From NCBI GenBank assembly GCA_021783515.1, contig JAJXTV010000001.1, positions 1 to 64,000 on the forward strand: a DNA stretch of 64,000 nucleotides. The letters run 5' to 3'. Below the pieces are notes generated by a model, which was given only the letters and a program-made list of their open reading frames with translations, searched no databases and had not been told where the DNA came from. Of this stretch, positions 53,348 to 63,936 are shown piece after piece. Each line of letters begins with the position of its first letter. The first letter of the stretch is position 1. The position numbers and the translations under genes are program-made. The stretch is from Nitrospirota bacterium. GTDB lineage: Bacteria > Nitrospirota > Thermodesulfovibrionia > Thermodesulfovibrionales > UBA6898.

Positions 53348-53838
53348 TTTGCCGCCTTCGCGTTATCTATCGTCTTTATTCTTTCCATGCTCAGGTCGAT
53401 CACCTCGCCGTTCCATTTTAGCACAGCCTGCCTCGCCGATACGTCAACAATTTCGGTCTTTTCGATCTTGTCGCCCTTCCTCACCGCAACGGGCTTCGCC
53501 TTGTCTATCGACACGTAGGCAACATAGTCCCCGAACGCATCGAGCACAATGCCCTTCAATGCGAACTCCGGCCTCTTCTCCGGAGGAAGGGCCGCCGCTG
53601 CCGCCGGCTTCGGCGGCGCATACGTCCTGGAGGGGCTGAACAGGTTCTTTTCGATTATGTCCCGGCTCCAGGCCGGCCGATACTCGGCCCCCGTCCGGGC
53701 CTGCGCCGCCTTCGGCGCCTGGGGGCTCACCGTGACCTCCGAAAGGGGGTCCAGCGCCGCAGCTTTAGTATAAAAATTCCAGCACGCATATACAAACAGA
53801 AAAAAAACGGCCGTCAGCAGAAAGATCTTCCGTATCAT
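53344..53838 (-). CDS. gspC: GspC-like inner-membrane protein
   Basis: 164 residues. One N-terminal helix (about 5-22), then an HR-type domain (RDIIEKNLFSPSRTY, LKGIVLDAFGDYVAYVS). It links GspD to the inner-membrane platform. It overlaps gspD by four bases and lacks the PDZ domain of classical GspC, so it resembles the short GspC/PilP type. Confidence 0.8.
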   Translation of the reverse strand: MIRKIFLLTAVFFLFVYACWNFYTKAAALDPLSEVTVSPQAPKAAQARTGAEYRPAWSRDIIEKNLFSPSRTYAPPKPAAAAALPPEKRPEFALKGIVLDAFGDYVAYVSIDKAKPVAVRKGDKIEKTEIVDVSARQAVLKWNGEVIDLSMERIKTIDNAKAAK

Positions 53839-54362
53839 AACTTCGCCAGCCCCGACACCTGTATCTTGAACTTCAGGTCTTTCGGGTTTTGCATATTCGT
53901 GATGCTCAGCCCCAGTTTGTCGATCCTGATCAGGAGGGCGTCAGACTCCACCGAGCGGAGAAAGTCGCCCATCTGCCTGATCCCGCCGCTGCCTTCGAAA
54001 TATATCGGGATACTGCGGTAACTGCCGGCCTGAGAGACCTCCATCGGACGTATCGTCATGACGGAGAGGCCGGCCTTCGCGGCAAGGTCCGAAACCTCTC
54101 CTTGCAGCCTGGCCGCAGCGAGGAACTCGGATTTTTCCGGAAGCAAGCCCTTTTCGAGCGTCCCCACTTCGCGGGAAACGGCCTTGATGTCTTCACCGGC
54201 AGCGGCCGAGGACTTCAGATACTGCTCCTCTTTCTGCATCATCGTGTATTCCGATGACAGGCGGTCCCTCAGGGCTTCCGCCCCGGGCCGCAGATAGTAA
54301 TTCTCGAAGACGAAAGCGGCCAGGACCACCGCCACCGCAACAAGCCCATAGCGTTTGCTCAT
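53835..54362 (-). CDS. gspM: GspM/PilO-like protein
   Basis: 175 residues: one N-terminal helix, a coiled coil and a ferredoxin-like domain (SVMTIRPMEVSQAGSY..PIYFEGSGGIRQMGDFLRSVE). It is an inner-membrane assembly component. It overlaps both neighbours by four bases. Confidence 0.8.
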   Translation of the reverse strand: MSKRYGLVAVAVVLAAFVFENYYLRPGAEALRDRLSSEYTMMQKEEQYLKSSAAAGEDIKAVSREVGTLEKGLLPEKSEFLAAARLQGEVSDLAAKAGLSVMTIRPMEVSQAGSYRSIPIYFEGSGGIRQMGDFLRSVESDALLIRIDKLGLSITNMQNPKDLKFKIQVSGLAKL

Positions 54363-55630
54363 CGCCCTTCGACCTCCATCCTGAGCGCAAACCGCTCCTC
54401 TCCTTCACGCGCGAGAATCGGGGCCGAAAACGCCACGTTCGTAAACACCTTCGCTTTTTCGAGGGCCGTGATCACCGCCGACGTCTTCCCGGTGAACCCT
54501 TCTATCTCGACCTTGCCCTTGTCGTCCACCGAGAGATTGATCAGCCAGGCCTCCTGCGGCAGCGCCCCGCTGAGTTCGCTCAGCGCCCTGATCGCAAGGT
54601 TGCTCTTTCCGCGGAAATCCCGCAGCGTCTTCCTGTCGTCTCTCAGGACGTCGAGTTTCTTCCTCTCGGTGAGCAGCCCTGCCGCCCGCGCATGGACCGC
54701 CGAGCGCTTCGCCTCGACCGCTCTGAGCGCATTCCATTCCTTGTAGTAGGCCGTCGCCCCGGTCAGGAGAAAGACCACGAGAGACGCCGCCGCCAGACCG
54801 CCGATGAGCCAGGGATAGGGGTCGGCAGCAGTCCTTGCGAGGTCCTCCGGCAGAAACTCCGGCATCAGCTCCTGCTTCCCGCCGGCCGTAAAGGCAAGCG
54901 CCCCGGGCGTAACTGCCTGAAATTTCCTGGCCCCGAACCTTTCCGCCGCCGGCTGTCCAATGTTCCCCATGAAATAAACCTGGCCCGGGTAGAGGGCCGT
55001 AAGACGCTCAAGCTCGCGGGAGATGTCCGTGCCCTTCGGAAACCCCTTCAGATACAGCGGGATGGAATTCTTCATCCCGACCACTTCGTAGCCGGACCCG
55101 GTCGCATTCACGAAAAGGCCGCTGACGCTCTTCTGTCCCGACAGATCGAGCAGGCTCCGGAGGGCGATCAGCGCGCTGCACCGCACCGACAGCACGGGGA
55201 TTCCGGCGGCAGTCGCCATATTCGTCGCTTCGCGGACGGCATCTTTTCTGATCGACAATACCAGGGCCTTCGTCCGTCCCGCCTCCACCGGGCCGGTAAC
55301 GAAGTCGAAGAGATATTCGTCGACAGGAAGCGGAAGGTATTTCTCGAGCTCGAACATAAGGGCCTTCTTCAGGTCGTTTCTCTTCATCGCCGGCATCTCG
55401 ATCAGCTGATGAGAGAAACGCTGCAGCGGCAGCCCGATCACCGCCCCGTCGGGGCCGTACTCCTTCTTCCAGCGTGTCAGCGCGCCGGAGATAAAGTCGG
55501 CCCGCTCTTCCTTAGCAACCGGAAGGGCGAGGCCCTCGGATTTCACGGTCTTCTTCGCGGTCAGGCCGGATTCCACCAGCTCCAGTCCGAGCATGTCAAG
55601 ACCGAAATTAACTCCTGCTATTTTCCGCAC
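54359..55630 (-). CDS. gspL: GspL/PilM-PilN-like fusion protein
   Basis: 423 residues from GTG 55630 (GGAG five bases upstream). The N-terminal part is actin-like, PilM-type (VNFGLDMLGLELV, RNDLKKALMFELEKYLPLPVDEY). A central transmembrane helix (about 280-300) is followed by a PilN-type coiled coil and fold. It recruits the GspE ATPase to the membrane. It overlaps gspK. Confidence 0.82.
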   Translation of the reverse strand: MRKIAGVNFGLDMLGLELVESGLTAKKTVKSEGLALPVAKEERADFISGALTRWKKEYGPDGAVIGLPLQRFSHQLIEMPAMKRNDLKKALMFELEKYLPLPVDEYLFDFVTGPVEAGRTKALVLSIRKDAVREATNMATAAGIPVLSVRCSALIALRSLLDLSGQKSVSGLFVNATGSGYEVVGMKNSIPLYLKGFPKGTDISRELERLTALYPGQVYFMGNIGQPAAERFGARKFQAVTPGALAFTAGGKQELMPEFLPEDLARTAADPYPWLIGGLAAASLVVFLLTGATAYYKEWNALRAVEAKRSAVHARAAGLLTERKKLDVLRDDRKTLRDFRGKSNLAIRALSELSGALPQEAWLINLSVDDKGKVEIEGFTGKTSAVITALEKAKVFTNVAFSAPILAREGEERFALRMEVEGR

Positions 55631-56606
55631 TTTCACTCCAGTAAAGGGTATGTATCTTGTATGTCCCTCCGGCCGGCTGCCTCTCGACCACCGCAACCAC
55701 CTTCATTGCAGTGCCCTCTTTATGCGCCCGCGCCGTCACCTCAATTCTCAGCACCTTCGATGCAGTTGCGCTGAACCCGAGATTCGTGAACTGCTCCGGC
55801 ACGAACGTGAACCCGCCGGCATCCGCTGTCCTCTGTTTCATCACCGCCTCGATCTCGAAATCATTCATGCCGAGCATCGTCATCATGCCCTTCGAGACGG
55901 TGTTGATATTCATCCCGCCTTTTCCGAACGTCGTGATGAGCGGCAGCAGGGGATGTATCTCCTTCGAGCCGTAGAGATATTCGGGCTTCATGCCCTTGAC
56001 CAGCAACAACTCCTCCGGCACGTCGAAGAAGCTTTTTTTTGAGGTGTACGGCTCGGGAAGCGACTCATAGTAGTCGTCTCCGGCGCCGAGCAGGCGGTGG
56101 GTTACCTTGCTTGACGGGTCCCTCCAGTCCTGCACCGAGTCGACAAGCGCGGGGATCTCGTCTTCGGGAATCCCGGTGTATTCAAGAAGCTTTTTGAAAC
56201 GGTCCGGCTGGACATAATTGATGTTGATCTTCGAATCTTCGTCGGTGATGCCGATGTTCAGTTCCCCATCGCCGATGACTCTCCTTCCGGTGACGGGGGG
56301 GGTCGTCCTGTCGACGCGGAAGTTGCCTTCCGTATCGAAAAAATCGAACGAAGGGTCCTTGTCGGACATCAGGTACTGCAGGGCCTCCTGATAGCCGGAA
56401 AGCGCCATATAGTACGAAAGGGTCTCTTCCTTGAGGTTGCGCGTGCCCGCCGCATTCGCCCTGGTCGAACCGAGATAGTTGAAGGCGACGATCATCAGCA
56501 TCATAAGGACGAACAGCACCATGATCAGCGCAATGCCGTCTTCCCGGGCGAAGGGCGAAGGGTGAAAGGTGAACAGTCCGCGTTTCTCTCCCTGTCGCTC
56601 TTTCAC
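55608..56606 (-). CDS. gspK: Minor pseudopilin GspK
   Basis: About 332 residues. Prepilin-like FAREDGIALIMVLFVLMMLM, lacking the Glu at +5 as usual for GspK, is followed by the large globular domain with ITDEDSKININYV and repeated helix-hairpin-like segments (LVKGMKPEYLYG). Start uncertain: GTG 56606 (AAAGG upstream) is preferred over GTG 56627 or 56636, the last overlapping the gspE stop. It caps the pseudopilus. Confidence 0.85.
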   Translation of the reverse strand: MKERQGEKRGLFTFHPSPFAREDGIALIMVLFVLMMLMIVAFNYLGSTRANAAGTRNLKEETLSYYMALSGYQEALQYLMSDKDPSFDFFDTEGNFRVDRTTPPVTGRRVIGDGELNIGITDEDSKININYVQPDRFKKLLEYTGIPEDEIPALVDSVQDWRDPSSKVTHRLLGAGDDYYESLPEPYTSKKSFFDVPEELLLVKGMKPEYLYGSKEIHPLLPLITTFGKGGMNINTVSKGMMTMLGMNDFEIEAVMKQRTADAGGFTFVPEQFTNLGFSATASKVLRIEVTARAHKEGTAMKVVAVVERQPAGGTYKIHTLYWSESAENSRS

Positions 56607-56632
56607 CGTTAACCTTTCACTTTTCACGATCC

Positions 56633-58309
56633 TCACAGTCCCACCTGCGTCACCCTGAGCACCTCGTCGAGCGTGGTGGTGCCATCCTTCACCTTCCGCA
56701 TGCCGTCTTCTCTGAGGGTCCGCATCCCGAGTGCGACCGCCTTGTCTTTTATATCCTTGACCGTGGCCCTCCCCATGATCAGGTCCCGTATCTCGTCGCC
56801 GACCGGCAGCACTTCGAAGATCCCGAGCCTTCCTCGGTATCCGGTCCCGGAGCAGTTGTCGCATCCCTCTCCCGTCCACATCTCCGTAATCATGCCGCCC
56901 AACTTCCTCCCCAGTTCCTCCGGCACCGGCCGGCTCACCTTGCACCGGGGGCAGATCTTTCTGACAAGCCTCTGGGCCATGACGCATATGAGCGTCGAAG
57001 AGACGAGATAATTCTCGATGCCCATGTCCATAAGCCTCGTAACCGCGCCGGGCGCGTCGTTGGTATGGAGGGTGCTGAAGAGCAGATGCCCCGTCAGCGC
57101 GGCATGGATTGCGATGCCGGCCGTCTCGATGTCCCTGATCTCGCCGACCATGATGATGTCCGGGTCCTGCCGGACGATGTGTCTGAGGCCGCTGGCGAAG
57201 GTGAGCCCTATCTTCGGCCTCACCTGTATCTGGTTTATTCCCGACATGAGGTACTCGACCGGCTCCTCGATCGTGATGATCTTCTTTTCGGCCGAATTGA
57301 TCTTGTCGAGCGACGCGTACAGGGTGGTCGACTTGCCGCTGCCGGTCGGACCCGTGATCAGGACCATGCCGTAGGGCCTCTTGATCGTCTCCTCGTAGAT
57401 ATCGAGCAGGACCCTGTCGAACCCGAGCTGCTCGAGCGTGATGAAGGCCGACTCCTTGTCGAGGACCCTCATCACGATGCTCTCCCCGTAGATCGTCGGA
57501 AGGGTCGAGACCCTGATGTCCACCGCCTTCCCTGCGACCTTCAGCTTGATCCTGCCGTCCTGCGGAAGCCTCCGTTCCGCGATGTTCATCTGCGCGAGGA
57601 GCTTCACTCTCGAGGAGACCGCCGAATACATCCTGGCCGGCAGCACCTCTTTTTCGTACAGCACGCCGTCGACGCGGTAGCGGACCCTCACGCTGATTTC
57701 TCCCGGCTCGATATGGATGTCGCTGGCGCGGTCCTTTACCGCATTCTCGATGATGAGGTTGACGAGCTGGATAATGCCCTTCTCCTGGGCGAGGTCCCTC
57801 AGGTGGCTGATCTCCCCGGTCGCGTCCGCCCCGGGAGACTCGTCGACGGAGGCGTCTTCGATCACCTGCTGCATCACGGCGGACCGAGACCCCTTCAGAA
57901 GCTGCAGGTGTCTGAGGATATCGTCCCTTCCTGCCAGCGCCGTCTCGACCTCGTACCCGAGAGAGGACCGGATCGCTTCGATGCATTCCGTGTTCGTCGG
58001 GTCGCCGACCGCCACCGAAAGCACGCCGTCGCTGACCGCAAGCGGCAAGATCAGATTGTTTTCGAGAAACTGGTAGGAGATCTTCTCGACCGGGATCGCC
58101 TCGGGGAAATCCTTCGCCTCGACGACCGGCAGCTGAAACTGCACCGCCAGCGCCTTCATGATCCGTTCTTCCGGCATCTCGCCGTCCAGGAGTATCTCGC
58201 CGAACCGCCTTCTGCCGCCCTCGGCCTGCTGGATCTGGAGTACCCTCCTGATTTCGGCCTCGTCGATGAAGCCCATCTCAAGGAGTATTTCCCCGATCTT
58301 CTTATGCAT
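56633..58309 (-). CDS. gspE: Type II secretion ATPase GspE
   Basis: 558 residues from ATG 58309. It has an N-terminal MHKKIGEILLEMGFID domain, Walker A GPTGSGKSTTLY, the Asp/His boxes, Walker B IIMVGEIRDIET and a C-terminal tetracysteine zinc site (CPRCK...CDNCSGTGYRGR). It powers pseudopilus assembly. It heads the run E-K-L-M-C-D. Confidence 0.95.
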   Translation of the reverse strand: MHKKIGEILLEMGFIDEAEIRRVLQIQQAEGGRRRFGEILLDGEMPEERIMKALAVQFQLPVVEAKDFPEAIPVEKISYQFLENNLILPLAVSDGVLSVAVGDPTNTECIEAIRSSLGYEVETALAGRDDILRHLQLLKGSRSAVMQQVIEDASVDESPGADATGEISHLRDLAQEKGIIQLVNLIIENAVKDRASDIHIEPGEISVRVRYRVDGVLYEKEVLPARMYSAVSSRVKLLAQMNIAERRLPQDGRIKLKVAGKAVDIRVSTLPTIYGESIVMRVLDKESAFITLEQLGFDRVLLDIYEETIKRPYGMVLITGPTGSGKSTTLYASLDKINSAEKKIITIEEPVEYLMSGINQIQVRPKIGLTFASGLRHIVRQDPDIIMVGEIRDIETAGIAIHAALTGHLLFSTLHTNDAPGAVTRLMDMGIENYLVSSTLICVMAQRLVRKICPRCKVSRPVPEELGRKLGGMITEMWTGEGCDNCSGTGYRGRLGIFEVLPVGDEIRDLIMGRATVKDIKDKAVALGMRTLREDGMRKVKDGTTTLDEVLRVTQVGL

Positions 58310-58384
58310 AACTTGCCTCTGCGCCGCCCGGGAGTGCCACAATACGGTATTGTACCGGATCGGCCGCAGCCGCCTCAAGGGAGT

Positions 58385-59482
58385 TCAATTCACGTATTCC
58401 CTTCGCGCCCTGCTTCCAAGAGAGGTGACGATCTCATACGGGATCGTATTGATCCTCCCCGCAAGCTCAGCGGCCGTGATCGTCTCATCGCCCTGACGCC
58501 CGAGCAGGACCACCTCGTCGCCCTCCCGGACGCCCCCGATCCCGGTCACGTCGAGCATCGTAAGGTCCATGCAGACCCTTCCCACCACCGGCGCCCGCCT
58601 GCCCCTGACGAGCATCTCCGCGTTGTTCGAAAAAAGACGGTTGTACCCATCCGCATACCCGGCCGGCACGACCGCTATCTCGCTTTCCCTCCGCGTTACG
58701 AAGGTCCTGCCGTAGCTGACCGGGGTGCCAGTCCGCAAGCGCCTGACGGCCAGCAGATTCGTCCTGACGTTCATGAGAGGCGTCAGCCCATAGTCCTCAT
58801 TAAACGGGGAGCAGCCGTAAAGGAGAAGCCCCGGCCTGGCGGCGTCCAGGACCGCATCGGGAAAGCTGAGCACCGCGGCGCTGTTTGCGATGTGGCAGAG
58901 GGGACGCCTGCCGATCCGTGCGGAAACCGCGTCCCTGATCACGCTGAAGACATCGAGCTGGCTGACCGCAAAAGACCTGTCGCCGAGATCGGCCTCCGAA
59001 AAATGACTCATCAGCCCTTCCAGCTCGATTCCCTCCATCCCGGCGATCCCGGCTATCTCGTCGACTGCGGTTTCGGGGGCGAACCCCACCCTCCCCATGC
59101 CGGTATCCACCTTTACATGCACGCGGACCTTAGTCCCCCTCCTGGACGCCTCGCGCGAAAAAGCGAGCGCCGACTCCCTGTCCTGGATCACGGGGATGAG
59201 GGAATACGTGAAGTAATCTTCAATGGAGGCGCGGTCGAAGAGCACGATGATCCCCGCCCGGATGCCCGCCTCCCTCAGCAGCTTCGCCTCGCCGGTGAAT
59301 GCCACCGCGAGACGATCGACGCCGAGGGAAACGAGTCTTCTGGATATCTCTACCGAGCCGTGTCCGTAGGCGTCGGCCTTGACGATCGCGATAACGGTCT
59401 TCTTGTTGACGATTTTCCTGACAACTGCAAGGTTGCGCTCGAGCGCGGAGAGATCGATGACGGAGGAAGGCCCTCTATTCAC
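58385..59482 (-). CDS. alr: Alanine racemase
   Basis: 365 residues. PLP lysine in [15 protein letters not shown] (~residue 34), GYADGYNRL, and the C-terminal [13 protein letters not shown] with catalytic Tyr region. It makes D-alanine for peptidoglycan. It overlaps tatA by eight bases. Confidence 0.95.
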   Translation of the reverse strand: MNRGPSSVIDLSALERNLAVVRKIVNKKTVIAIVKADAYGHGSVEISRRLVSLGVDRLAVAFTGEAKLLREAGIRAGIIVLFDRASIEDYFTYSLIPVIQDRESALAFSREASRRGTKVRVHVKVDTGMGRVGFAPETAVDEIAGIAGMEGIELEGLMSHFSEADLGDRSFAVSQLDVFSVIRDAVSARIGRRPLCHIANSAAVLSFPDAVLDAARPGLLLYGCSPFNEDYGLTPLMNVRTNLLAVRRLRTGTPVSYGRTFVTRRESEIAVVPAGYADGYNRLFSNNAEMLVRGRRAPVVGRVCMDLTMLDVTGIGGVREGDEVVLLGRQGDETITAAELAGRINTIPYEIVTSLGSRARREYVN

Positions 59483-59693
59483 CCTTTTCCTTGCCGCCGT
59501 CCCCCTTGCCTTCTTCCTGCGAGACTTTCTTCTTCGGCGTCACGTCGATCTCATCAGGCTCGGATGTCGCCTTTTTGAAATTCTTGATCGCCGAACCGAT
59601 GCCCTTGCCGATCTCCGGCAGCCGGTTCGCGCCGAAGAGGACCAGCACGATCACGAGAATGACGAGCAGCTCTGGCATTCCCAATCCAAACAT
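59475..59693 (-). CDS. tatA: Twin-arginine translocase subunit TatA
   Basis: 72 residues. One helix ([27 protein letters not shown]) with the FG hinge, an amphipathic helix and a charged tail. It exports folded Tat substrates such as the FdhA of this window. Confidence 0.93.
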   Translation of the reverse strand: MFGLGMPELLVILVIVLVLFGANRLPEIGKGIGSAIKNFKKATSEPDEIDVTPKKKVSQEEGKGDGGKEKGE

Positions 59694-59871
59694 GTATGGC
59701 CTCCTGTAATTATTTCACCCGCGCCGCCTGCTGACATGCCGTCGCCCCGGCGGAACTTTTTCCATATCTTTTTAGTTTATTCAAAAATGCGCGCCAATAC
59801 AAGTTAAAAGCACCGGCATAAAAAGATTTTTCTCTTGCGGAAAGCAGGCCGCATCTGGTATAAATAAAGGT

Positions 59872-60083
59872 AGATTTGCAAGGCTGGGATAAATACCTGC
59901 CCTGTAGGTGATATATGGGAAAGTTGATCCGGCAAATTAGATCTTTTGGGAGCCCGCGTAAGGTGTCGGTGTGCATGTTGACCAGGTGTCAAAAGCCTAA
60001 AGCCACCTTTATGGCACCCACCTATCCAATAGGCGGATCTGATTTTTCATATACACGACAGGGCGGGATACATATTATTTTTA
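59872..60083 (+). ncRNA. ssrS: Probable 6S RNA
   Basis: A long rod: ACCTGCCCTGT..GTGATATATG..GATCC (59893-59930) pairs with GGATC..CATATACAC..ACAGGGCGGGA (60036-60069). It encloses a central region with GGGAGCCCGCGTAAGGTGTC and the 3' CACC..CCAATAGG-like signature typical of 6S RNA. A promoter (TTGCGG 59835, TATAAA 59859, 18-base spacer) precedes it and a T-rich tail follows. It regulates sigma-70 RNA polymerase in stationary phase. 6S genes are often near rarA. Ends are approximate. Confidence 0.7.
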
Positions 60084-60153
60084 TGACGCTGGCGGCTGTA
60101 GTATTGGCGCTTTTGGGTGGTAACGTGGGGGAAAAGAGAAAATACGATATTTC

Positions 60154-60177
60154 AAGGTCTGCTTTGGCAGACCTTTT
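60154..60177 (+). terminator. Hairpin between 6S RNA and rarA
   Basis: A perfect 9-bp stem AAGGTCTGC / GCAGACCTT with loop TTTG and TTCAT behind it. No gene-like frame is convincing between 60084 and 60280. Confidence 0.6.
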
Positions 60178-60280
60178 CATAGATTTGAAACAAGAATTTT
60201 CTTTTAAAACCGGATCTTCCGGCCTCTCTCCCACACAACTGACCCTGCCGACACTATAGTCCCGCCCGAGGGGCTATAAC

Positions 60281-61555
60281 GTGGAACTCTTCAAAACCGA
60301 AAGCAGGACACCTCCGCTCGCGTGGAGGATGCAGCCGGGGGACTTCGGTGATTTCCTCGGCCAGGCAGCTCTGCTCGGCCCGAACAAGCCCCTCAGGAGG
60401 CTGATTGAGGAAGACAAGATCGTCTCGCTCATCCTCTACGGCCCTCCGGGCACCGGCAAGACCGCCCTCGCCCATCTTATTGCAAAAAAGACCAAGGCAG
60501 GCTTTATCTCGCTGAACGCCGTCACTGCCGGCGTCAAAGATATCCGGGAGGCGGTCTCGCTCAGGTCCGCAAAGACGATCCTCTTTGTCGACGAGATCCA
60601 CCGGTTCAACAAAGTGCAGCAGGACGCTCTCCTGCCCCACATCGAGACCGGCGAACTGACCCTCGTCGGGGCGTCGACCGAGAACCCGTTTTTCTCTCTC
60701 GTTCCGGCCCTTTCGTCGCGATCGCTCATCTTCCGGCTGAACCCGATCCCCAAAGACGATCTGAAGGCGCTGCTCTTCCGGGCGCTGAGCGATACCCGCG
60801 GCCTCGGCTGCAGCGGGGTCTCGCTCGCGGAAGGAGCCGCCGACTTCATCGCCTCGGTCAGCGAGGGAGACGCCAGGCGGGCGCTCAATACCCTCGAGCT
60901 TGCCTTCCTCTCACTCGGCGACTCAGGCGGTGAAGGAAGGCTGATCACGCTCGACCGGGTGAAAGAGGCCATTCAGAACAAGACGCTCTACTACGACGAA
61001 GACGACCATTACGACACGATTTCCGCCTTTATCAAAAGCATGCGGGGTACGGCCCCTGACGCGACCGCCTACTGGCTGGCGAAAATGATCGAATCGGGGG
61101 AGGACCCGCTCTTCATCGCGCGTCGGATCGTGATCTGCGCGGCCGAAGACGTCGGAAACGCCGATCCCCGGGCTCTCGTCGTCGCGGTCTCGGCGATGCA
61201 GGCGCTGGAGAGGATCGGCATGCCGGAGGGGAGAATACCCCTTTCGCAGGCGGCGCTCTACGTTGCATCCGCCCCGAAGAGCAACGCATCATACCTGGCT
61301 ATCGAGAAGGCGACGGAGGCCCTGCGGACAGAGCCGGTCCAGCCGGTGCCCGCCCATCTCAGGGACTCGCATTATAAGGGGGCACAACGGCTGGGAGCCG
61401 GGAAAGGGTATGTCTACCCCCACGACTCCCCCGGACATTATGTAAAACAGGATTATCTGAACAGGGAAAAGCACTTTTATCACCCGTCTTCAGAGGGGTT
61501 TGAAAGGGTTATTAAATCACGGCTGCAAAAAAGGAGGAGCACACCCGATGAATAA
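60281..61555 (+). CDS. rarA: Replication-associated recombination protein A (RarA/MgsA)
   Basis: 424 residues from GTG 60281 (GAGGGG upstream). AAA+ ATPase with [27 protein letters not shown] and [10 protein letters not shown]. It acts at stalled forks. Its end overlaps the rny start by eight bases. Confidence 0.94.
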   Translation: MELFKTESRTPPLAWRMQPGDFGDFLGQAALLGPNKPLRRLIEEDKIVSLILYGPPGTGKTALAHLIAKKTKAGFISLNAVTAGVKDIREAVSLRSAKTILFVDEIHRFNKVQQDALLPHIETGELTLVGASTENPFFSLVPALSSRSLIFRLNPIPKDDLKALLFRALSDTRGLGCSGVSLAEGAADFIASVSEGDARRALNTLELAFLSLGDSGGEGRLITLDRVKEAIQNKTLYYDEDDHYDTISAFIKSMRGTAPDATAYWLAKMIESGEDPLFIARRIVICAAEDVGNADPRALVVAVSAMQALERIGMPEGRIPLSQAALYVASAPKSNASYLAIEKATEALRTEPVQPVPAHLRDSHYKGAQRLGAGKGYVYPHDSPGHYVKQDYLNREKHFYHPSSEGFERVIKSRLQKRRSTPDE

Positions 61556-63110
61556 TGCGATATATCTGCTGGTAGCTATCGGTGTCGGAATCGCGGTCGG
61601 CCTGATTATGAGTCTCATCTACCGGAACGCCCTCAAGGCCCAGAGGGATTCAATCAATACCGAGAAAAAGAAGATGGCCGAGGAGGCGCAGAAGGAGGCG
61701 GAGTCGCTCAAGAAAGAGGCGACGATCGAGGCAAAGGACATCGTCTATCAGGCGAAGACCGAGGCCGAAAAAGAACTGAGGGAGCGGCGCAGCGAGCTCA
61801 ACCATCTCGAAAAGAGGCTCAGACAGAAGGAGGAGTCGATCGAACGGAAGTTCGATGTCATCGACAAGCGCGAGCACGACCTGGGCAGGAAGGAAAAGGA
61901 CTTCAGCGCGAAGGAGCGCTCGATACAGGAAAAAGAGAACCGGTACGGCCAGCTGCTGAAGGAGCAGACCGCCGTACTCGAAAGGCTCTCCGGCATCTCT
62001 TCCGAGGAGGCGAGACAGGAGATCCTCAGGCGCACCGAGGAAGAATCTAAGTTCGAGGTGGCGAAGCTCGTCAAGAAGATCGAGGACGAGGCGAAGGAGA
62101 ACGCCGACAGAAAGGCGAAGGAGATCATGGGCTCGGCGATCCAGCGGTACGCGAGCGACTATGTGGCCGACGCCACCGTCACCGCGGTGAGCCTTCCGAA
62201 CGACGAAATGAAGGGCAGGATCATCGGCAGGGAGGGCCGCAACATCAGGGCGCTCGAGGCAGCGACCGGAGTCGATCTGATCGTCGACGACACACCCGAG
62301 ATGGTGACGCTCTCGGCCTTCGACCCGGTCAGGAGGGAGGTCGCGAGGCTCTCGCTCGAACGGCTGATCTCGGACGGCCGCATCCATCCGACGAGGATCG
62401 AGGAGATCGTCGAGAAGGTGAGGAAGGAAGTCGAGATCAACGTCCGGGAGGAAGGAGAGAAGGCGGTCTTCGACCTGGGGCTCTCCGGCATCCACCCGGA
62501 GCTCGTCAGAACGCTCGGCAGGCTCAAGTACCGGACCTCTTACGGACAGAACATGCTGCAGCACTCCCGCGAGGTGGCGTATATCGCCGGCATGATGGCG
62601 GGAGAGCTCGGAGTGGACGCAAAGCTGGCGAAGCGGTCGGGGCTTCTGCATGACATCGGCAAGGCGGTCGACCACGAGATCGAAGGGACGCACCAGGAGA
62701 TCGGCGCCAATCTCGTCCGGAAGTTCGGCGAGAACAACAAGGTGGTAAACGCCGTCCTCGTCCATCACGGCGAAGGGGAGCCGATCACGGTGGAAGCGGC
62801 CCTTGTCGCAGCCGCCGACGCCCTTTCCGCCGCCCGGCCGGGAGTGAGGAGGGAGAGCATCGAGCATTACCTCAAGAGGCTCGAGACTCTCGAGAAGATG
62901 GCGCTTTCCTTCAAGGGCGTGGACAAGTGCTACGCCATCCAGGCGGGCAGGGAGATCAGGATTATCGTCAAGCCCGAAGACGTCAACGACGAGATGTCCT
63001 CGATGCTCGCCAGGGACCTCTCGAAAAAGATCGAGGCCGAGATGTCCTACCCCGGCCAGATCAAGGTGACAGTGATCAGGGAGGCGAGATACGTGGAATA
63101 TGCGAAATAA
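61548..63110 (+). CDS. rny: Ribonuclease Y
   Basis: 520 residues from ATG 61548 (AAGGAGG upstream). N-terminal membrane anchor (about 4-25), a long coiled coil (30-200), a KH domain ([21 protein letters not shown]) and an HD domain ([14 protein letters not shown]). It starts mRNA decay at the membrane. Confidence 0.96.
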   Translation: MNNAIYLLVAIGVGIAVGLIMSLIYRNALKAQRDSINTEKKKMAEEAQKEAESLKKEATIEAKDIVYQAKTEAEKELRERRSELNHLEKRLRQKEESIERKFDVIDKREHDLGRKEKDFSAKERSIQEKENRYGQLLKEQTAVLERLSGISSEEARQEILRRTEEESKFEVAKLVKKIEDEAKENADRKAKEIMGSAIQRYASDYVADATVTAVSLPNDEMKGRIIGREGRNIRALEAATGVDLIVDDTPEMVTLSAFDPVRREVARLSLERLISDGRIHPTRIEEIVEKVRKEVEINVREEGEKAVFDLGLSGIHPELVRTLGRLKYRTSYGQNMLQHSREVAYIAGMMAGELGVDAKLAKRSGLLHDIGKAVDHEIEGTHQEIGANLVRKFGENNKVVNAVLVHHGEGEPITVEAALVAAADALSAARPGVRRESIEHYLKRLETLEKMALSFKGVDKCYAIQAGREIRIIVKPEDVNDEMSSMLARDLSKKIEAEMSYPGQIKVTVIREARYVEYAK

Positions 63111-63131
63111 GGTTGCGGCACGGTTCAGGGC

Positions 63132-63914
63132 ATGAAAGTCCTTTTTATCGGAGACATCGTCGGAAAGCCGGGCAGGACTGCCGTCAAGGCGCTCCTGCCG
63201 GGGCTGGTCGACAAATGCAAGATCGACTTCGTGATCGCCAACGGCGAGAATGTCGCGGGGGGGTTCGGCCTGACCGAGTCGCTCGTGGCCGAGCTTTTCA
63301 GGACCGGCATCCATATCATCACCACCGGCAACCACGTCTGGGACAAGAAGGATTTCATCCCCTATATATCTAAGGACGACAGGGTGGTGCGGCCCCTCAA
63401 TTATCCACCTGGCGTCCCCGGCAACGGAAGCGTCGTTTTCACCCTTCCGGGCGGCCTCAAGGCCGCGGTCCTGAATCTCTCCGGCAGGGTATTCATGACC
63501 GGCATGGACTGCCCGTTCAGGACAGCCGGCCCCGAGATCGAAAGGCTCTCGGCCGAGACGAAGATCATCATCGTCGACTTCCACGCCGAGGCGACCTCCG
63601 AAAAAATCGCCTTCGGCTATTATGTCGACGGCAGGGTGAGCGCCGTCGTCGGCACGCACACCCACGTCCAGACCGCCGACGAAAAGGTACTCAGGAACGG
63701 AACCGCCTATATCACCGACGTCGGCATGACTGGGCCTTCGTATTCGGTAATCGGGATGGACGTCGACCAGATCATCGGGCGCTTCCTTACCAGCATGCCC
63801 GTGAGGTTCGAGACGGCACAGGGGCCGGTAGTGCTGTCTGCGGTCACGATCGACATCGATAACGAGACCGGCCGGGCGTCCGGCATCCAGAGGCTCCAGC
63901 TGACATATCCGTAA
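63132..63914 (+). CDS. ymdB: YmdB-family metallophosphoesterase
   Basis: 260 residues: VLFIGDIVGKPGRTAVK, IANGENVAGGFG, ITTGNHVWDKKDF, then VDFHAEATSEK and GTHTHVQTADE, the di-metal binding motifs. YmdB cleaves 2',3'-cyclic nucleotides and modulates RNase Y; it follows rny. Confidence 0.93.
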   Translation: MKVLFIGDIVGKPGRTAVKALLPGLVDKCKIDFVIANGENVAGGFGLTESLVAELFRTGIHIITTGNHVWDKKDFIPYISKDDRVVRPLNYPPGVPGNGSVVFTLPGGLKAAVLNLSGRVFMTGMDCPFRTAGPEIERLSAETKIIIVDFHAEATSEKIAFGYYVDGRVSAVVGTHTHVQTADEKVLRNGTAYITDVGMTGPSYSVIGMDVDQIIGRFLTSMPVRFETAQGPVVLSAVTIDIDNETGRASGIQRLQLTYP

Positions 63915-63936
63915 GGGGCTATCGGCGGGCGAGGGA

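Noticed and set aside
59915-60259. 114-codon open frame over the 6S RNA region
   Set aside because: No coherent protein features; the DNA is explained by RNA base-pairing arms.
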